Origin: Athripsodes cinereus
Taxonomy: Eukaryota > Arthropoda > Insecta > Trichoptera > Leptoceridae
Direction of reading: 5' to 3'
NCBI GenBank assembly: GCA_947579605.1
Contig: OX388310.1
Span: 5,456,001-5,520,000, forward strand
Length of the DNA: 64,000 nt
In this document: piece after piece, positions 1 through 12,127 of the stretch
How the letters are laid out: each line of letters begins with the position of its first letter
Numbering within the stretch: position 1 is the first letter of the stretch
Position numbers and translations under genes: made by a program
Notes under the pieces: generated by a model
Database searches by the model: none
The model's input: only the letters and a program-made list of their open reading frames with translations
Told to the model about the DNA's origin: nothing

Positions 1-119
1 GAATTATTTCAATATCGAAAAAATATACAAAATTTTTATTATGTATTCTGAAGAAACTATGTTAAAATACGAAAATATTTCTAAATTCATAGTAAGAATA
101 ATAATGATCACACGTTTAA

Positions 120-330
120 GGCTTTGATAGAAAAAAACCTCACCTTATTTGGTAGTCAGTTAGGCAGACCGAGACAAAGATTGTTAGATAGCATCGACCG
201 AGATTTATAGGAGCTAAATGCTAAAGACGGCTGGCGTTCCATTGCTGAAGATAGAAAGGCTTGGAGATCTATTGTTTTGGAAGCAAAGGTCCTACAAGGG
301 CTTTTCGGCCATCGGAATGAAGTAAGTTAA
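120..330 (+). pseudogene. Non-LTR retrotransposon, C-terminal RT fragment
   Basis: Reads GSQLGRPRQRLLDSIDRDL, stop, ELNAKDGWRSIAEDRKAWRS and IVLEAKVLQGL. The GRPRQR..D / W..IA.DR..W pattern is the extreme C-terminus of LINE RT proteins. One in-frame stop is present. Confidence 0.65.
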
Positions 331-410
331 GTTGTTTGGTAGTGTCTTAGATGGGACTTAAACCCGCAACTCATCCTTTGCGCGATGTGTGCTTTGTCCA
401 TACTTGTCCA
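331..410 (-). repeat. tRNA-like repeat fragment, relative at 56085
   Basis: Minus strand: ACACATCGCGC, GGGTTTAAGTCCC, ACACTACC. The same order as at 56085-56160. Confidence 0.5.
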
Positions 411-828
411 TAATGAATTAATATCTAATAATATAGTTTGTCAGTATTTTGCCAGTAATGCCCCACTCTTTTCTGTAAGTTTTCGATTGTTCTATCAAAG
501 ATTATATATTATTCTATCTTTCTTCACTGGCTTGTGAAACATATAATATTTAAGTTACATTATGTAACATGTCAATAGCTGTTATGAATTTTTTGACACA
601 ATTGGATGTCGGGAACTGGATTTTTAACTTACTAGAAGTGTGGTAGAAATGGAAAAATATTGAGTTGTAACATATATACAACTTTCAAAAATTTCAAGTC
701 ATGTGATAAGCATGACACAGAGAAATTGGGAATGTTACCTAGGTTTAAAGAGTACTCTTAACCAAGCCTAAGTCGATTCATAAGCGTCGAAACTCTGTGT
801 TGTGCACTCTTTAAGGAAGTACACATAT

Positions 829-938
829 GTATGTGTATCATATACAACATACCTACCTAATTAATACCTATTCAAATAGGTTGACTATGGATGAGTGTGA
901 TCAATTGGAATGATTAATCTGAAGTAGTTCAAAATATG
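829..938 (+). repeat. Dispersed 110-bp repeat, copy 1
   Basis: TATGTGTATCATATACAACA through GTTCAAAATATG, about 90% identical by eye to 49034-49143 in the same orientation. Confidence 0.8.
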
Positions 939-1045
939 TATGTCAATAGCTGTTTGTTTGTTTTGTATAAATAAAATAAATAAGAAAAATAAAAAAGGCA
1001 GGTAGCTGTTCATAAATCCTCACGTTCAAGACAATTATTTTTAAT

Positions 1046-1180
1046 AAGATATATTTGGATTTTGTTATAAACCCAAATACAATCTTATACACCTTTCACA
1101 GTAAGCTAGAAGCTTGCATCGTGAAAGGAGAGTTTTGACATCACCTGTACGGATCCCCGTTAAAATCTACAATACATCGA
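1046..1180 (-). repeat. SINE tail, same family as 57018
   Basis: Contains TTTTGTTATAAACCCAAATA and CACCTTTCACAGTAAGCT on the plus strand; the head is diverged. Confidence 0.65.
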
Positions 1181-1555
1181 TAAAGCATGCCAGTGCCACA
1201 CATCATGATTAAAATATTTTTACACAGTTTACTCTATAATGCAATTAGTCCACTCGCTACACCAATTGTGAAATATGTATACCATGATTGTGTATGATTA
1301 GTAGTGGTTGTATGAAATAATAGGTTTAATGGTAACGAGGCTTCAGGAGTCATATTGCAAACACTGATAATAATAATAATTATAATGTTAGTAAATATTA
1401 ATGAAGTAGTTAACAGCAATTAAACACGATTACTATTACAATACATAACGATACATTATTACTATTATCAAAATGAAAATGTATATTACATACAAAACAT
1501 AATAATGTTATTATAACTGTTAAAGGAATTTATATATTGGAATAGTGATGTAAAT

Positions 1556-1832
1556 ACATACATACATACGTACATACATACCATCACGCTGCTTCCCTCG
1601 CGAGGTAAGCAGAAAGGATCAAGTGCCACTTCTTTCTATTCTTACATACATCATTCGCTTCCGTCACTGTCAAACAAATCCTCACGCATGTTCTCCTATT
1701 CAATGTACTCAAAACGTGGCCGTCCTGTAGGTTTTGCTATAGATGATCTTGCCATTTGATCCTCGGCCGTCCACGTATTAAAACACCATTCCTTTCAGCC
1801 AATATCTTCTTGATCATTCTGTCCTCATTTAG
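1556..1832 (-). repeat. 3' end of an RTE-like LINE
   Basis: Same 3' block as the element at 54258, including CATCACGCTGCTTCCCTCGC and the TACATACA repeat tail, diverged and with stops. It continues into the GRPR-W-Q-D coding end near 1750-1830. Confidence 0.75.
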
Positions 1833-1964
1833 AAAGAAAGAATGTAAATAATATACACGACTTTAAAAGAATTGAAAATGGATTTAAAATAAAACACTGT
1901 AATACTTTTACTTTGAACAATATTTGACTCGGAGGCCTTTCGGGTAGACATCCATTATCACAGA

Positions 1965-2330
1965 GTTTTTTATTAGAAACCGAAATACATCTTCTTCTTC
2001 TATCAGTGCCGTATCAGGACCCCCACGTTGGCGATCACACTGGAGTATGCTTCTCTGTTTTGTGAAATGCGGACCAGTTCTCCCACCTGTGTTATTCCGG
2101 CCCATTGCTGTATATCATGCAGCTACGAAATTTGCCTCCTTCTCACTCCACATCGTCCCTAATTCTTGCCCTCTATTAGATATCAACAACTGCAGAAGCC
2201 GATATTTATCGCCTTGCAGGATGTGGCCCAAATATGAGGCTTTACGAAACTTATCTAATATTTGTCAGGAGCTCTCTATTCTCTGTATGTGCTCTGCGTA
2301 GGACTTCTGTATTGGGCACCAAGTCTACAT
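1965..2330 (-). other. Decayed coding-like sequence, probable retroelement scrap
   Basis: GC-richer than its surroundings, with interrupted frames on both strands. I see no diagnostic motif and cannot name the family. Confidence 0.3.
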
Positions 2331-2984
2331 AATATTAATTACTTTAGTTGTTTGCAAAAAAAAATATTCGTTCGTAAAATCAATTTAGTTTAGATCGAAA
2401 ATGTCTTACCTTTTTACGGCGCAATGTGACGACTCGTATGTTTATTAGACGCAGTAGTTAGTCCACTGATTATACTACATAAAGGGCATGGCATTATAGT
2501 GTATATTTGTTAGGCATCACTAAATATAAACTATTATTAACATACATTGACGCAGTATTACCATTACTACATTATCACCATTGTAATCCGAGGAAACACA
2601 TTATCCCGTTCAACCCAATTAAGAGACTTAATCTCCCTATCTGCGGCCCTGGAAAGCTCGCTAATACCTTCTTAGTACTACTGCTACTACTACTGAACAT
2701 AAATACTAAATCAAGGCTTTAAAATCAGTGGTAGTACAATTATTGTACAAGGTGCAAAATTTTTCTTTTTAACACACGACTGTGTCTAGCTGCAAGTTGT
2801 TATACAAATTGGCTTTTGCGTCATGTGACAATTTAAATAATTGGTATAAATTGTGAAATAAAAATAAGGTTTTTAAGGTTATAAATTTAAATTTCGCTGG
2901 CTACTCCACTTGTGATAGATGCCGTGATGATGCAGATAGAGAGATGAGAAAAAAACAAATTCTCATGGGATGGCGCGTGTTGTG

Positions 2985-3112
2985 TAAAAGAAATGGCCAT
3001 GCATGTATGGAAGACTGAATGATAGTGGAGAAAGTGAAAGAAGTAAGAAATGATCAATATAACGACAATGCTCTATGCCTACCCCAGTTGTGATAAGGAA
3101 TGAGAGTATATT
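2985..3112 (+). repeat. LINE-tail repeat, relative of 32868-33010
   Basis: Diverged copy ending GCCTACCCCAGTTGTGATAA GG; the other copy lies at 32868-33010 in inverse orientation. Confidence 0.5.
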
Positions 3113-3139
3113 AAAGAAAATATTTATTATTAATTTAAA

Positions 3140-3307
3140 ATAAAAGAAACTTTGTACTTTCCACTAGAATAACTACATTTAATTAAAACGTTCTCGGAAC
3201 TACTTGTTCCATACTACTAGTATTGTTACTGATGATGGAACAAGTAGTTCCGAGAACGTTTTAACTGAATACAGTTATTCTAGTGGAAAGTACAAAGTTT
3301 CTTTTAT
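3140..3307. repeat. Foldback, 72-bp arms, hammerhead-like core
   Basis: Arms 3140-3211 and 3236-3307 are inverted copies with a few mismatches. The junction and right arm read CTGATGA (3229-3235), the stem-loop GGAACAAGTAGTTCC, GAGA, then TTCTAGTGGAAAGTAC and a GTTTCTTTTATTT tail. Confidence 0.8.
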
Positions 3308-3436
3308 TTGTTCCTTGTTCTTGTTGCTTGTTCCATCATCATCATGGAACATTCGAAAAATTAGATATTTATTAGATATCAATATAATAATGCAGAATGT
3401 CTTTGTTATTAACAAGTACTACTACTACTATTACTA

Positions 3437-3650
3437 TACCATCACGGCATATCCCACAAGTGGGGTAGCCAGCAGATCAGCTGCATGTAAGAAACATGCA
3501 TCTGTCTTCTTCGTGCCAATATAAAATCAAGACATTCAGGATGGGTGGCAAACCTCATCGCTGAATTTGAGATGAACAATGTCTTAATTTTTTCGAACAC
3601 CTGCCTTTTACAGGACACTCGAAAACTTACGCAGAAGAGTGAGAGACCAA
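3437..3650 (+). repeat. Interspersed repeat family 'CACGGCATATCCCACAAG', type copy
   Basis: About 200 bp: CATCACGGCATATCCCACAA, GTGGGGTAGCCAGCAG, GCATGT...AACATGC, then ATTCAGGATGGGTGGC, CTCATCGCTGAATTTGAGAT and GGACACTCGAAAACTTACGC. Further copies: 3788-3990, 26505-26715, 34552-34750, 44508-44600, 46190-46270, 58432-58600 (plus); 28690-28775, 33935-34085, 44785-44930, 52487-52685 (minus); and weak ones at 50690-50790 and 57850-57990. It is the most frequent repeat of the window. No coding capacity. Confidence 0.8.
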
Positions 3651-4564
3651 TTCTTTACCGGGTGCTCCACGGGATAAATATGACCTACATATTGTATAAT
3701 TAACTAAAAACTAACGATTTTGTTTCTTTGTTACTTCTTATTGAAGTTACTGTTAATGAACAATATCGTTAGAAAAATTTCGTATCCATCCAATCACGGC
3801 ATCTCTCACACGTAGGGTAGCTAGCCAGCAAAGCAATTGCTTGTAATTAATATATAATTCATCCTTTCCGTGTCAATAAAAGTTAACACATTAAGCATGA
3901 GTGTAAAACTTCATCGTCGAACTATGGATGTAAAATGTCTTTTTCGCGTTATTTTATGAAAACTTAAAAAAAATTACAGAATAGAATGCGAGGTCTTTTT
4001 TTACGGGAGACTACAAAATATAAAAACGTGTCACAGCATACCAAGAAAATCGAATAAGAATAAAATTATCCTTGATATATATTATTATGATTCTTAGAAA
4101 TATATTTTTATTTAACATTCCTTTGACGCCCGATTTTATTTCGTGTTAAAAAGCTATAAGCGATTGAGGACGTAATTCCAGTTTATTTTTATTTTATACC
4201 GTAACATTAAAAAATCACAGATTGGGATATGATCTAATAAAAATATTTTTATATATTTGTGTGGATAAAAATACTATATTTTCTTTCATGTGGGTCATTA
4301 TGAAAACGTCAAGTTTTCAAATTTGTATTTTTGCGTTAGAATTTCTGGGAATTCCTGCTAAACTTAATTTTAAGAGTTTCCAAGTGTCCTGTAAAAAAAT
4401 AATATTCGTAAAACATAAAAAATAAGACATTTTGCAATTTAGCGATGCGTCACCCATTCTGAATTTTATGTTTTTCATTCGTACGAAGAGACATATAGAT
4501 ATTCAATTCTGTGAGTGATCTTGTAGTCCGCAAATTCACGATTCAAAAAGAATACATATTTCAA

Positions 4565-4720
4565 TTTTTTTTATTTTTTTATTTATTTATTCTTTACTGT
4601 ACATTGATTCCAAGCAAATTCACACAAAAATACATTTAAAATAAATAAAATCATACAATCAATATACAGAGGGCGAGTTTATCGCAGAGGCGCTATTTTT
4701 TCCAACTAACCGTCACTAAA
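4565..4720 (+). repeat. Repeat tail family 'GAGGGCGAGTTTATCGCAGAGGC'
   Basis: A TTTATTTATT-rich segment, CTGTACATTGATTCCAAGC, then CAGAGGGCGAGTTTATCGCA and TTTTTTCCAACTAAC. Relatives: 21840-21905, 28125-28215 with 28790-28850, 33665-33715 and 53770-53895 (plus); 40740-40850, 43640-43745 and 44385-44480 (minus). It resembles the 3' tail of a LINE, but no coding part is attached. Confidence 0.68.
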
Positions 4721-4984
4721 AATTATTAACAATTCTTTATCATTACGATATATTTTAAAATATGCCAAAAAATTAAACATTCAGCATAACCTAATCACTG
4801 AATTTAAGATATAATAAATCTTGTATTTTATTGGTATTTTTTAAAAAAAAAACATATATCTTGGTTTTGTTATAAAACCAAATACAACATTTATTATTAT
4901 TATGTAAACGATATTTGTTAACCTTTATTGTGAATGACCAATGTGCCCCAAATAAATAAATAAATTATACACCTTCCACAGTGA

Positions 4985-5250
4985 GTTTATTTTGTATATT
5001 ATGTTTATGAAATGTGACCAAAAAGTGTACTGTTCTTCCATCCGCAAGGGTCCCGTCAGCCCGGGCGTCCGTCTTTCACAATACATCGTTCCTACAACAA
5101 CGAATGTCGTGGGAAGAGGTGACGCGATTGGCACAGAGACGCTCTGAATGTAGGAGGCTGGTTTCTGCCCTGTGCTTTCGAGGGGAGCATTGAGGGCGAT
5201 GGCGATGATGATATGACTGCACCTGCCACCTTTTACAGTATGTACGCTCA
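4985..5250 (-). repeat. Interspersed repeat family 'CGCCCTCAATG', copy 1
   Basis: Minus strand: ATCGCCCTCAATGCTCCCCT, CAGAAACCAGCCTCC, TCAGAGCGTCTCTGTGCCAA and GTCACCTCTTCCCACGACAT. Relatives lie at 24365-24520 and 26775-26995 (plus), with a scrap at 33612-33660. Confidence 0.72.
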
Positions 5251-5445
5251 ATGTCATACAGAAAAGAGAGTGTGTCCTTTTCTTTGTCGAGTTTTCCACG
5301 AAAATTTGTTTTCTTAGTAGCCTTTATACGAGTTTGTTTTTTTATTAGTCTTTATCTCGTATACCTAATATGTTGTTAGTATGTAAGTTAAGTGATCTTA
5401 CTAGCTTATTACAACAAATATGGATATTGCGTCATAGGTATATAA

Positions 5446-5909
5446 CAGGGATGTTGCGAATATTCGCATCCGCATCCGCAAATGCGGAGCTTCCGCATGA
5501 ATTTGGACATCTGCATCAACATCCGCATCCGCAATAATCGATGCGGATGTTCATGCGGATGCGGATGTAAGACAATTTGCGACAAGAAAGAAAAGGGGCG
5601 GGGTCGGCGAATGGCGCGTGCCGTTCGCACTTGACACTAACCAATGGGAACGAAAAAATTGGTGACAAGATCCGACGCGTTATTATTTTTGCCGGTTTTA
5701 TTTTATTTTTGCAAATAACAAAAAAGAAAAAAAATATTTCGCCAAAAAATCCATAATATTATTGTAGAAATAATTTCCTCACATATTTGACAGTGGGGTC
5801 TACTAACTAAGATAGTTCCTACTTTTTTTCTATAACATCTTAAACATCCGCATCCGCATCCGCATTCACATCCGCGGATGTGTAAAAATCGACATCCGCA
5901 ACATCCCTG
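5446..5909. mobile_element. hAT-like MITE built of CATCCGCA repeats, 464 bp
   Basis: Inverted ends CAGGGATGTTGCG, with sub-terminal hexamers GCATCC/GGATGC repeated in both orientations at 5460-5570 and 5847-5900. Flanks GTATATAA (5438-5445) and GTATATAT (5910-5917) match at seven of eight bases, fitting the 8-bp duplication of hAT elements. No transposase. Confidence 0.75.
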
Positions 5910-6924
5910 GTATATATAACTATAACTTGTATAAAAGAAAGATCAATAGATAAAACTGTCGCACATTACCTATTGAATTTGATTAATAATACACAGTTAT
6001 TGATTCATATTTGTACATTAATTCAAGTGTCACCAGCAGTAACTGAATAATGATATTTGGTATTAAAAGATTCACACGATTCAACTCGAATTGATCCATT
6101 ACTAATCGTTCAATCTATATCGAAAGGTTTAATTTGACAACAGAAAAATTCATATGAACGATGTACTCGTAAGTCGATTATTTTTTATTTATTGAATTCA
6201 ACAATAAATAAATACAAAATATAAAAATTATGGAAAATAATGAGGTGATATTTTGTCGAGACATTCTAGAAAGTCTTAAATCAGACAAGGAAAGTAAGGA
6301 ACATTTCGTCGATAGATCCATGAAATCTTCCATCTTTAATTTTTTTCAATGAGTTAAAAAAGTAAACATACTAAAGACATTCCTAGAGATACCACCTACA
6401 TAGAAAATCTCATTAAGCAAATGTATTTTTTTGATCGCCTGTATAATCTTTATTTTATTTATTCTTTTTGCATATTTGCATTTTATTAGTGTTAACAAAA
6501 CAATACAAAATTTAAAATACGGGCACGTTATGTAGTGGCGTGTCTTCCATCTAACCACATCTTCATAAAAATGCACTTAGGAAGATTCATGAATTTGCCG
6601 ACGATTAGAAATGAAATATTTTTATTCGCTTACTAATTTATCAGTTGTTCAATCAGAATTGAATTGAACGAACTTTGAACGCAATACGATCCCAAGTGAT
6701 CGATAGAATACAGGTATGAGTAGGTATATTTATTATCTATAGGTAGGTGTACACATTTCTGAGTACTTCCGTGTATCCGTAATGTCAGGCAATTATTATG
6801 AATATTAATTGATTTCATGATAACGAATAAGAATAATAATAATACAAATATTATACAGGTAATAAATTTGTCGATATTATAATGTTATGAATTACTAGAA
6901 TAAAGTATAAAAGTAGGTACTCAC

Positions 6925-7018
6925 CCACAACGTTTAAGTGTATGAAGTGGCTCATGTGTGGAGTGGTTGATATTTGACATTCGTATATTCCCGAATCACG
7001 GTGTTGTGGATATTTGAT
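6925..7018 (-). CDS. dpr: dpr-family protein, last exon of Ig1 (gene continues left)
   Basis: A 94-nt exon from acceptor CTTTTCAG (7019-7020) to donor GTTGTGG|GTGAGTA. It encodes IKYPQHRDSGIYECQISTTP followed by HMSHFIHLNVV, plus one base of a split codon that would make E or G, as in the family's LNVVE. It holds the Ig F-strand signature D-S-G-I-Y-E-C with the second Ig cysteine, and the G strand. The phase-0 join after DWTLQ of the middle exon is exact. It is too short and too split to appear as an ORF. The second Ig domain and the membrane or GPI anchor are not seen in 1-6924, so the next intron is at least 6.9 kb and the rest of the gene lies outside the window. Confidence 0.92.
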
Positions 7019-7084
7019 CTGAAAAGAAAGTCAAATTATTTAAATTAAGATATTTTTTATATATTTAAGACAATATACCGTCCT

Positions 7085-7445
7085 ATCCTCACATATTATG
7101 GACACCAGATTTGGATGCTCACGGAGAGCGTGAGATCAAGGTTACAGGAAACGGAAATGCGTTTCCTCGGGGGAGTGGCTGGTGTGTCATTGAGAGACTA
7201 TGTTCGTGAGGCTCTCAAGGTGGAACCAGTACTCCTGCATATAGAGAGGTCGCAGCTTCGATGGCTGGGTCACGTTCTCCGCATGCCAAAAGACAGACTA
7301 CCACTTAGATCTTTGGAGGCTGTGGGAGAGGGCAGAAGACCGGTGGACCGCCCTAGAAGAAGATGGCAAGACAGGTGTCGAACTTGTGTTTGGAGTGGCC
7401 AGAGGTCCTGGAAGCAGCAATAGGCCCCCGACCCAACTATGACAA
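7085..7445 (+). pseudogene. Non-LTR retrotransposon, C-terminal RT fragment
   Basis: Open frame with GVSLRDYVREALKVEPVLLH, SQLRWLGHVLRMPKDRLPLR and RPRRRWQDRC, the LRWLGHV/W-Q-D C-terminal signature of insect LINEs. Its last 60 bp reappear inverted near 19640. It sits 70 bp from the dpr exon 6925-7018. Confidence 0.75.
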
Positions 7446-7639
7446 GGGGAAGAAGATATATAATTGTAAAGTATGTTGAAGCGAAACTACACTATTGTGT
7501 CACCAGACGTAGTTTTTTGGTTTGGCCGTTCAATTTTTTTTGCAATATTTGGTTCTCACGTGTTTGTCAATAGGAAATTTCTATCAAAAATTATTGTACC
7601 ATTTTGCACAATAGTTAAATGCATTCCATTATTATTATT

Positions 7640-7785
7640 ATGATATGTATCTGGGCTTTGTTATAAACCCACATACAATATTTTACAGTAGGCTAAAAGT
7701 TAATGAGTTAGGAACTTTTAGCCGGCACCTGGGATGGAACCGGGTACTCTTTCTACATCTAGCCAAGACATTATATCCAGATTTC
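7640..7785 (-). repeat. tRNA-derived SINE, same family as 57018
   Basis: Minus strand carries GTACCCGGTTCCATCCC (B-box-like) and the tail GTGGGTTTATAACAAAGCCC. Confidence 0.68.
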
Positions 7786-8824
7786 CAACGAACTTTTATA
7801 ATTTTATAAATTAATATAATCATTATGAATATCAATCCACACCGTTGGTGTTAAATGTTTTTTGGAGCTTTTAAGTTTTTGTTATGAATTATAAACTTTT
7901 GGAGTAAATACTAACATAAATACGGTATATTTTACATAAAATTATAAAATCTGACTATTGCGCGGCACTCAAATTAATCCCAAAGGATAAATGAACAGTT
8001 TTCAAAGAAATAATTTAACCGCTGTGTTTTAAATTAAATTGTTCATTCAAATTTTTTTTCAAGTAAAAAAAGAAGATTATTTAAAGTTGTTTAATAAAAG
8101 TTCTTTCTTATAATTATATATTGTTAATTTATTGACTACATTAATTTCAAGATAATTTCGAAGAACAAGTTTCTGTTAAATAAAATTAATAACGTGGTCT
8201 TAATTGTTTGTAATTAGTTTTGATCCGAACTTTTTCATTTTAATCTAAGCAACTATATTAAAAATTAAGTCTCTACCACAAGGAACTAAGAACTTATCTT
8301 TTTTTTCTCCGCATAATTCAAAACATCTTTAAAGTATATTATCCTTAACTAAGAAATACGTTATTGTAGTTGAATTACACACCTACAATTGAATTCGATA
8401 TCTATGCAGGAACTACATTATTTTAGAATCTATATATGTAATAGCAAAAAAGGTTAAAAGAAGTTGAAAAATGCCAAATGAATATCGTCTTTTGTTCGCA
8501 ATTTTCACAACGTCCTAAATGATTCTATTTTAGAAAAGCACTGTTTATAATATTATGCTACCATTATCAGAGCCTTTTTCTTTCATTTCAGTTTGTTTGG
8601 GGGATCATTATGCCTCAATACTTTTTACAAAGACTCCAGTATGTTCATTGTTATTATTTTTAAGACATCTAGCTACTCCAAAATGATTTCTAGATTTTAC
8701 ATAATATTATGCATGTTTGATACCTGCTTTCCCAGATTCTTTTGGTCAGGTCTTTTGCCCATACAATTGGTAGTGATAATTTGATACAATTTCTATCAGC
8801 ATAAATTTTACAAAACAATATCAG

Positions 8825-9025
8825 GCACCCAGGGCTGCCCATCGCTATCGCGGTAGGTAGGACGGAAGGCACAAGTGGCAGAGGACAACCAAGAGACGCG
8901 TATATGGACCAACAGAAGAAATGGCTCATACGTAGAGCTGAAGAGACTGGCTGAGAATAGGGAAGAATGGAGAAGAAAATCTAAACTCGTTGCAGACCAA
9001 TCCAATGGATTATAATTCGGTATAT
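8825..9025 (+). pseudogene. Non-LTR retrotransposon, C-terminal RT fragment
   Basis: Frames on the plus strand give GRGQPRDAYMDQQKKWL and VELKRLAENREEWRRKSKLV followed by ADQSNG, the end of an insect LINE polyprotein, with a frameshift near 8935. Confidence 0.65.
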
Positions 9026-9439
9026 ACCTACATAAATCGTACAAGCACATCCGAGGAAATAGAAGCAAGGAAAATATGAAAGAAGCCTACAACCAACAGC
9101 TGAAAGGGTGCTGTTGAAGAAGGAAGACGCAATACAAAACAACGGCTATCTTAATTTTGAAACGTTACTTGAAATATTATTTTATAACACAATATAATAG
9201 GTAGGTAAGTAGTTGATATTTTAAGAAATGTATGCCAACAATATATTCACTGAAAATTACATTCTACCTTTTTACCTACCTGGGCTTGTATTCTTTCTCT
9301 CTTGTGCATGTCAGTTGAGTGATGGGAAGGTTTTATAATATACTTTGCTATATAAGTATAGTGGAAAACATAGTAACAATAATAGGAGAACATAATATTA
9401 TTGTAGGTATATTATTATTAAGATGAATGATTTATTTAC

Positions 9440-9568
9440 CTGCAATGTCCAGTCCTCAGAGTGCGGATGATGAATAGCTCTGAACCTTAGATCTGACGTG
9501 TAGGTATATCGACCCACTGTCAGAAGGTGGATGTCACGGTGTCGTACCCATGAAACTTGAAGAATCAT
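9440..9568 (-). CDS. dpr: dpr-family protein, middle exon of Ig1
   Basis: A 129-nt exon of exactly 43 codons, phase 0 at both ends. It is bounded by acceptor TTTATTTTCAG (9569-9570) and donor CAG|GTAAATAA (9439-9438). It encodes MILQVSWVRHRDIHLLTVGR, then YTYTSDLRFRAIHHPHSED and WTLQ. This is the family's C-C'-D-E core, including the invariant Ig tryptophan (VSW) and the RHRD/YTYTSD/DWTLQ signatures. It follows NRT of the upstream exon in frame. The four residues MILQ sit between NRT and VSW, whereas several paralogs go straight from NRT/NKT to VSW. A cryptic AG inside CTTCAAG would break the frame, so the outer acceptor is chosen. The exon lies 170 bp left of an LTR retroelement and 52.9 kb of intron from the previous exon. 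Confidence 0.93.
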
Positions 9569-9742
9569 CTGAAAATAAAGTGAAACGAACTTCGTAAGTT
9601 TCAAATACATATATGCTTTATGAAACTAAACCATTTAATAATGATTAAGCATTTTATTTTATCAGTACTATATAAATATCAGCCCACGTGGGTTAAGATC
9701 CATCAACACCGAGCCATACGAAAAGTAAAGCAAGTAAGTACT

Positions 9743-12127
9743 TGCTACGCTTTTACTACGTAACAAGTAATTATGTAATATAGAAAGCAAAATTAAAAGA
9801 ATGAGTACAGTTTCAAACTGAACTGCGAGAAACAAAATACCTATTCTCCAAAATAGTACTGTTATATATAGATCTCTAGGTATATGCTCGTTAATTTAGT
9901 CTAGGGGTCTTTTGAAGTAAAGTGTCTATACTCGTTGTTTATGTCTAGGGGTTTCTTACAAGTGTATAGGGCCCTTTACTTGGCTCTGGGCGAGAGAGGC
10001 CTCTGTGTCATGCTTACCCTTAAGTCCACAAGATGTCCGGTTACCAGGAACTCCTTACTATGTCACTTCCTTCAGTATACCAGTTGTAACATATTGAATA
10101 AACTCATCTCATTACGTATCAAAGCAAAACTATAGATATATCCATGTAAACAAACCAAATTATATATCATGTGAAACAAAGATTAGCAAAAGTACATCAT
10201 ATCTTTCCAAGAAGGTGGATATTTTATTTATATCAATGGAGCCATTCCTTTAGCACTTTGATGCCTTCATAGTGGGATAATAGGGTCATCCATCCTTTGG
10301 TTGGTCAAGGAATCGAACCTTGGTGACATAACTACTCCAAGTATAAACTAGGTTATTGTATGATTACATACCAGGAGGCGAAGAGATGTACTTTAGCATG
10401 ATTAAAGTATTGAAGCTACTTGTAGGTATATAAAATGGATTTCAACAGAAAGATAAATTATGGTAAATGATTCACATTTATTGTGTATATCTATACAACA
10501 TAACAAAACAGATACTCCCAAAGTAAACTTGTAAGGAATAATATCCCGTACAATATGCAAAATTATGAAAGCACTGCAGAATTAGTATTGATATATTTTA
10601 AAACATACATGGGTGATTATCGAATAAACCAACCTCGGTATTATATATCAAAATCAATACCTGGTTTACCATATGATCTAAAAATAATTAAATTGAACCA
10701 TTCATTCTTCATTCAATCTCAAGATCTTAAATTAATACACAAAGGAAAGTAATATATAAATAGTTCTATGATAATATGAACTCAGTTATGGATAAAATAT
10801 CATATTATACAATATACAATAATATAATAGTCACTTACAGATGGAGAGGCGAACCGATGTTGAATAACACCAAGCCGAGTGTATTACTGATGAAGAATGG
10901 AGTGTACTTTGACGGCAGAGACCAGAATCGTGAAAGAAACATACTCTAATGCCTCTATGGAGATCGCTGGTCGTACCAAGAACGCACTGGTGTGGGGTTG
11001 GTGTCAGAACCTGGTAGATTCTGTCCTCAGGACGGAAGAGATCACTTCTCCTCAAGAGGTATGAGAAATCTTATACGTTCCTACACTATCTACGGTGTAA
11101 AAGACAGGAGACGCCTCTATTTCAATAGTCCTTCCAAGAATACGCAGCTAGTCATTCAATCACTCTTATAACAAAGGCCAAGACCGGAAAAGTTAAGAGA
11201 GGATTTCCAAGTTCACTTGGGAAAGAGAGTTACATCGGTAGATCGCCGATACGCAGTACTCAGGCTACCCGAGAAGAAGTGGTACCCGTTGCAGAAATAG
11301 GAACACATTCTTAATTTTAAATAAATTTGTACTACTGAGCCAGTAGTAAGAACAGTTTATGTGATTTTTATGATCCACATCATTGAACATTTGTTCAGAT
11401 ATAATGAATAATAACACTTCACACGGTTAAGTGGGATGGCGGGAAACAACAGAACCACGCCCAAACGAACATATACTACAGTACTCAAAACTTCCAAATG
11501 TTATCATTATAAAATCACAAGAATCGTAATATATAACACAAAGGGAATATAAGCGTGTTCATAACATTATTCTGTCTATCGATTATTATTGATTATTAAT
11601 CATTATTATTGTACATTGAAGATGGCGGTAAAATTGGTCGCACACGTAACAACACAAACAGATTTCAATAGTACATTATTACACGACACACAATAAGAAT
11701 CATTTCGTGTAACGCCGGAGTATAACAAGATTGTTCATTACACTATTAAGGTGATCGACACTAATTAACTATGAATAATATTATTATCTTGTCGTAATTA
11801 CTTCGATGGCTGTCCGCGGCCAAAGCAGAGTGAGGACTGGCCACACTCTCTACGTCTGGACTAACCCATGGTAAAGGGGGAACTGTTTCGTCATAACGAA
11901 CTTCGAAAAAACGTTAGAAAAAAGAACATCCGATGGACATCACGTGTTATTGGTGATGAGTGCAACATTCGTCTCAAGCCAAAGGTATCCGAGAATAACC
12001 GACAAGGTGTAGAGAATACAATATTATTATTATTATTATTATCGAGTGACGAAAAATGACAAATACTAATTATAGGTACAGTAGCGAATATGAACATATT
12101 ACGCGTGGAATATTTTAATGCGTAGCA
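9743..12127 (-). repeat. 3' LTR (2,385 bp) of the LTR retroelement
   Basis: Direct repeat of 16873-19251 at a constant offset of 7,130 bp until the ATT microsatellite near 12021-12044, where this copy is two triplets longer. Observed substitutions lie around 10952, 11046, 11092, 11963 and 11982. Confidence 0.93.

Larger units (their letters stand above)
1..6924 (-). other. dpr intron, 3' part of gene not reached
   Basis: By position this is intron downstream of the Ig1 exons. I looked for the second Ig domain of dpr on the minus strand and did not see it. The stretch holds LINE and SINE fragments, a foldback and a MITE (listed separately). Blocks 416-825, 2330-2880, 3995-4560 and 5918-6924 are AT-rich with nothing recognisable. 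Confidence 0.6.
7019..9439 (-). other. dpr 2.4-kb intron between the second and third Ig1 exons
   Basis: Intron with consensus GT-AG ends on the minus strand. It holds LINE tails at 7085-7445 and 8825-9025 and a SINE at 7640-7785. The AT-rich parts 7790-8820 and 9030-9390 show nothing recognisable. Confidence 0.85.

Noticed and set aside
9935..10752. Identical 65- and 66-aa ORFs present twice (also at 17065 and 17685)
   Set aside because: They lie in the two LTRs, on the strand opposite to the element, so their duplication is explained by the LTRs.
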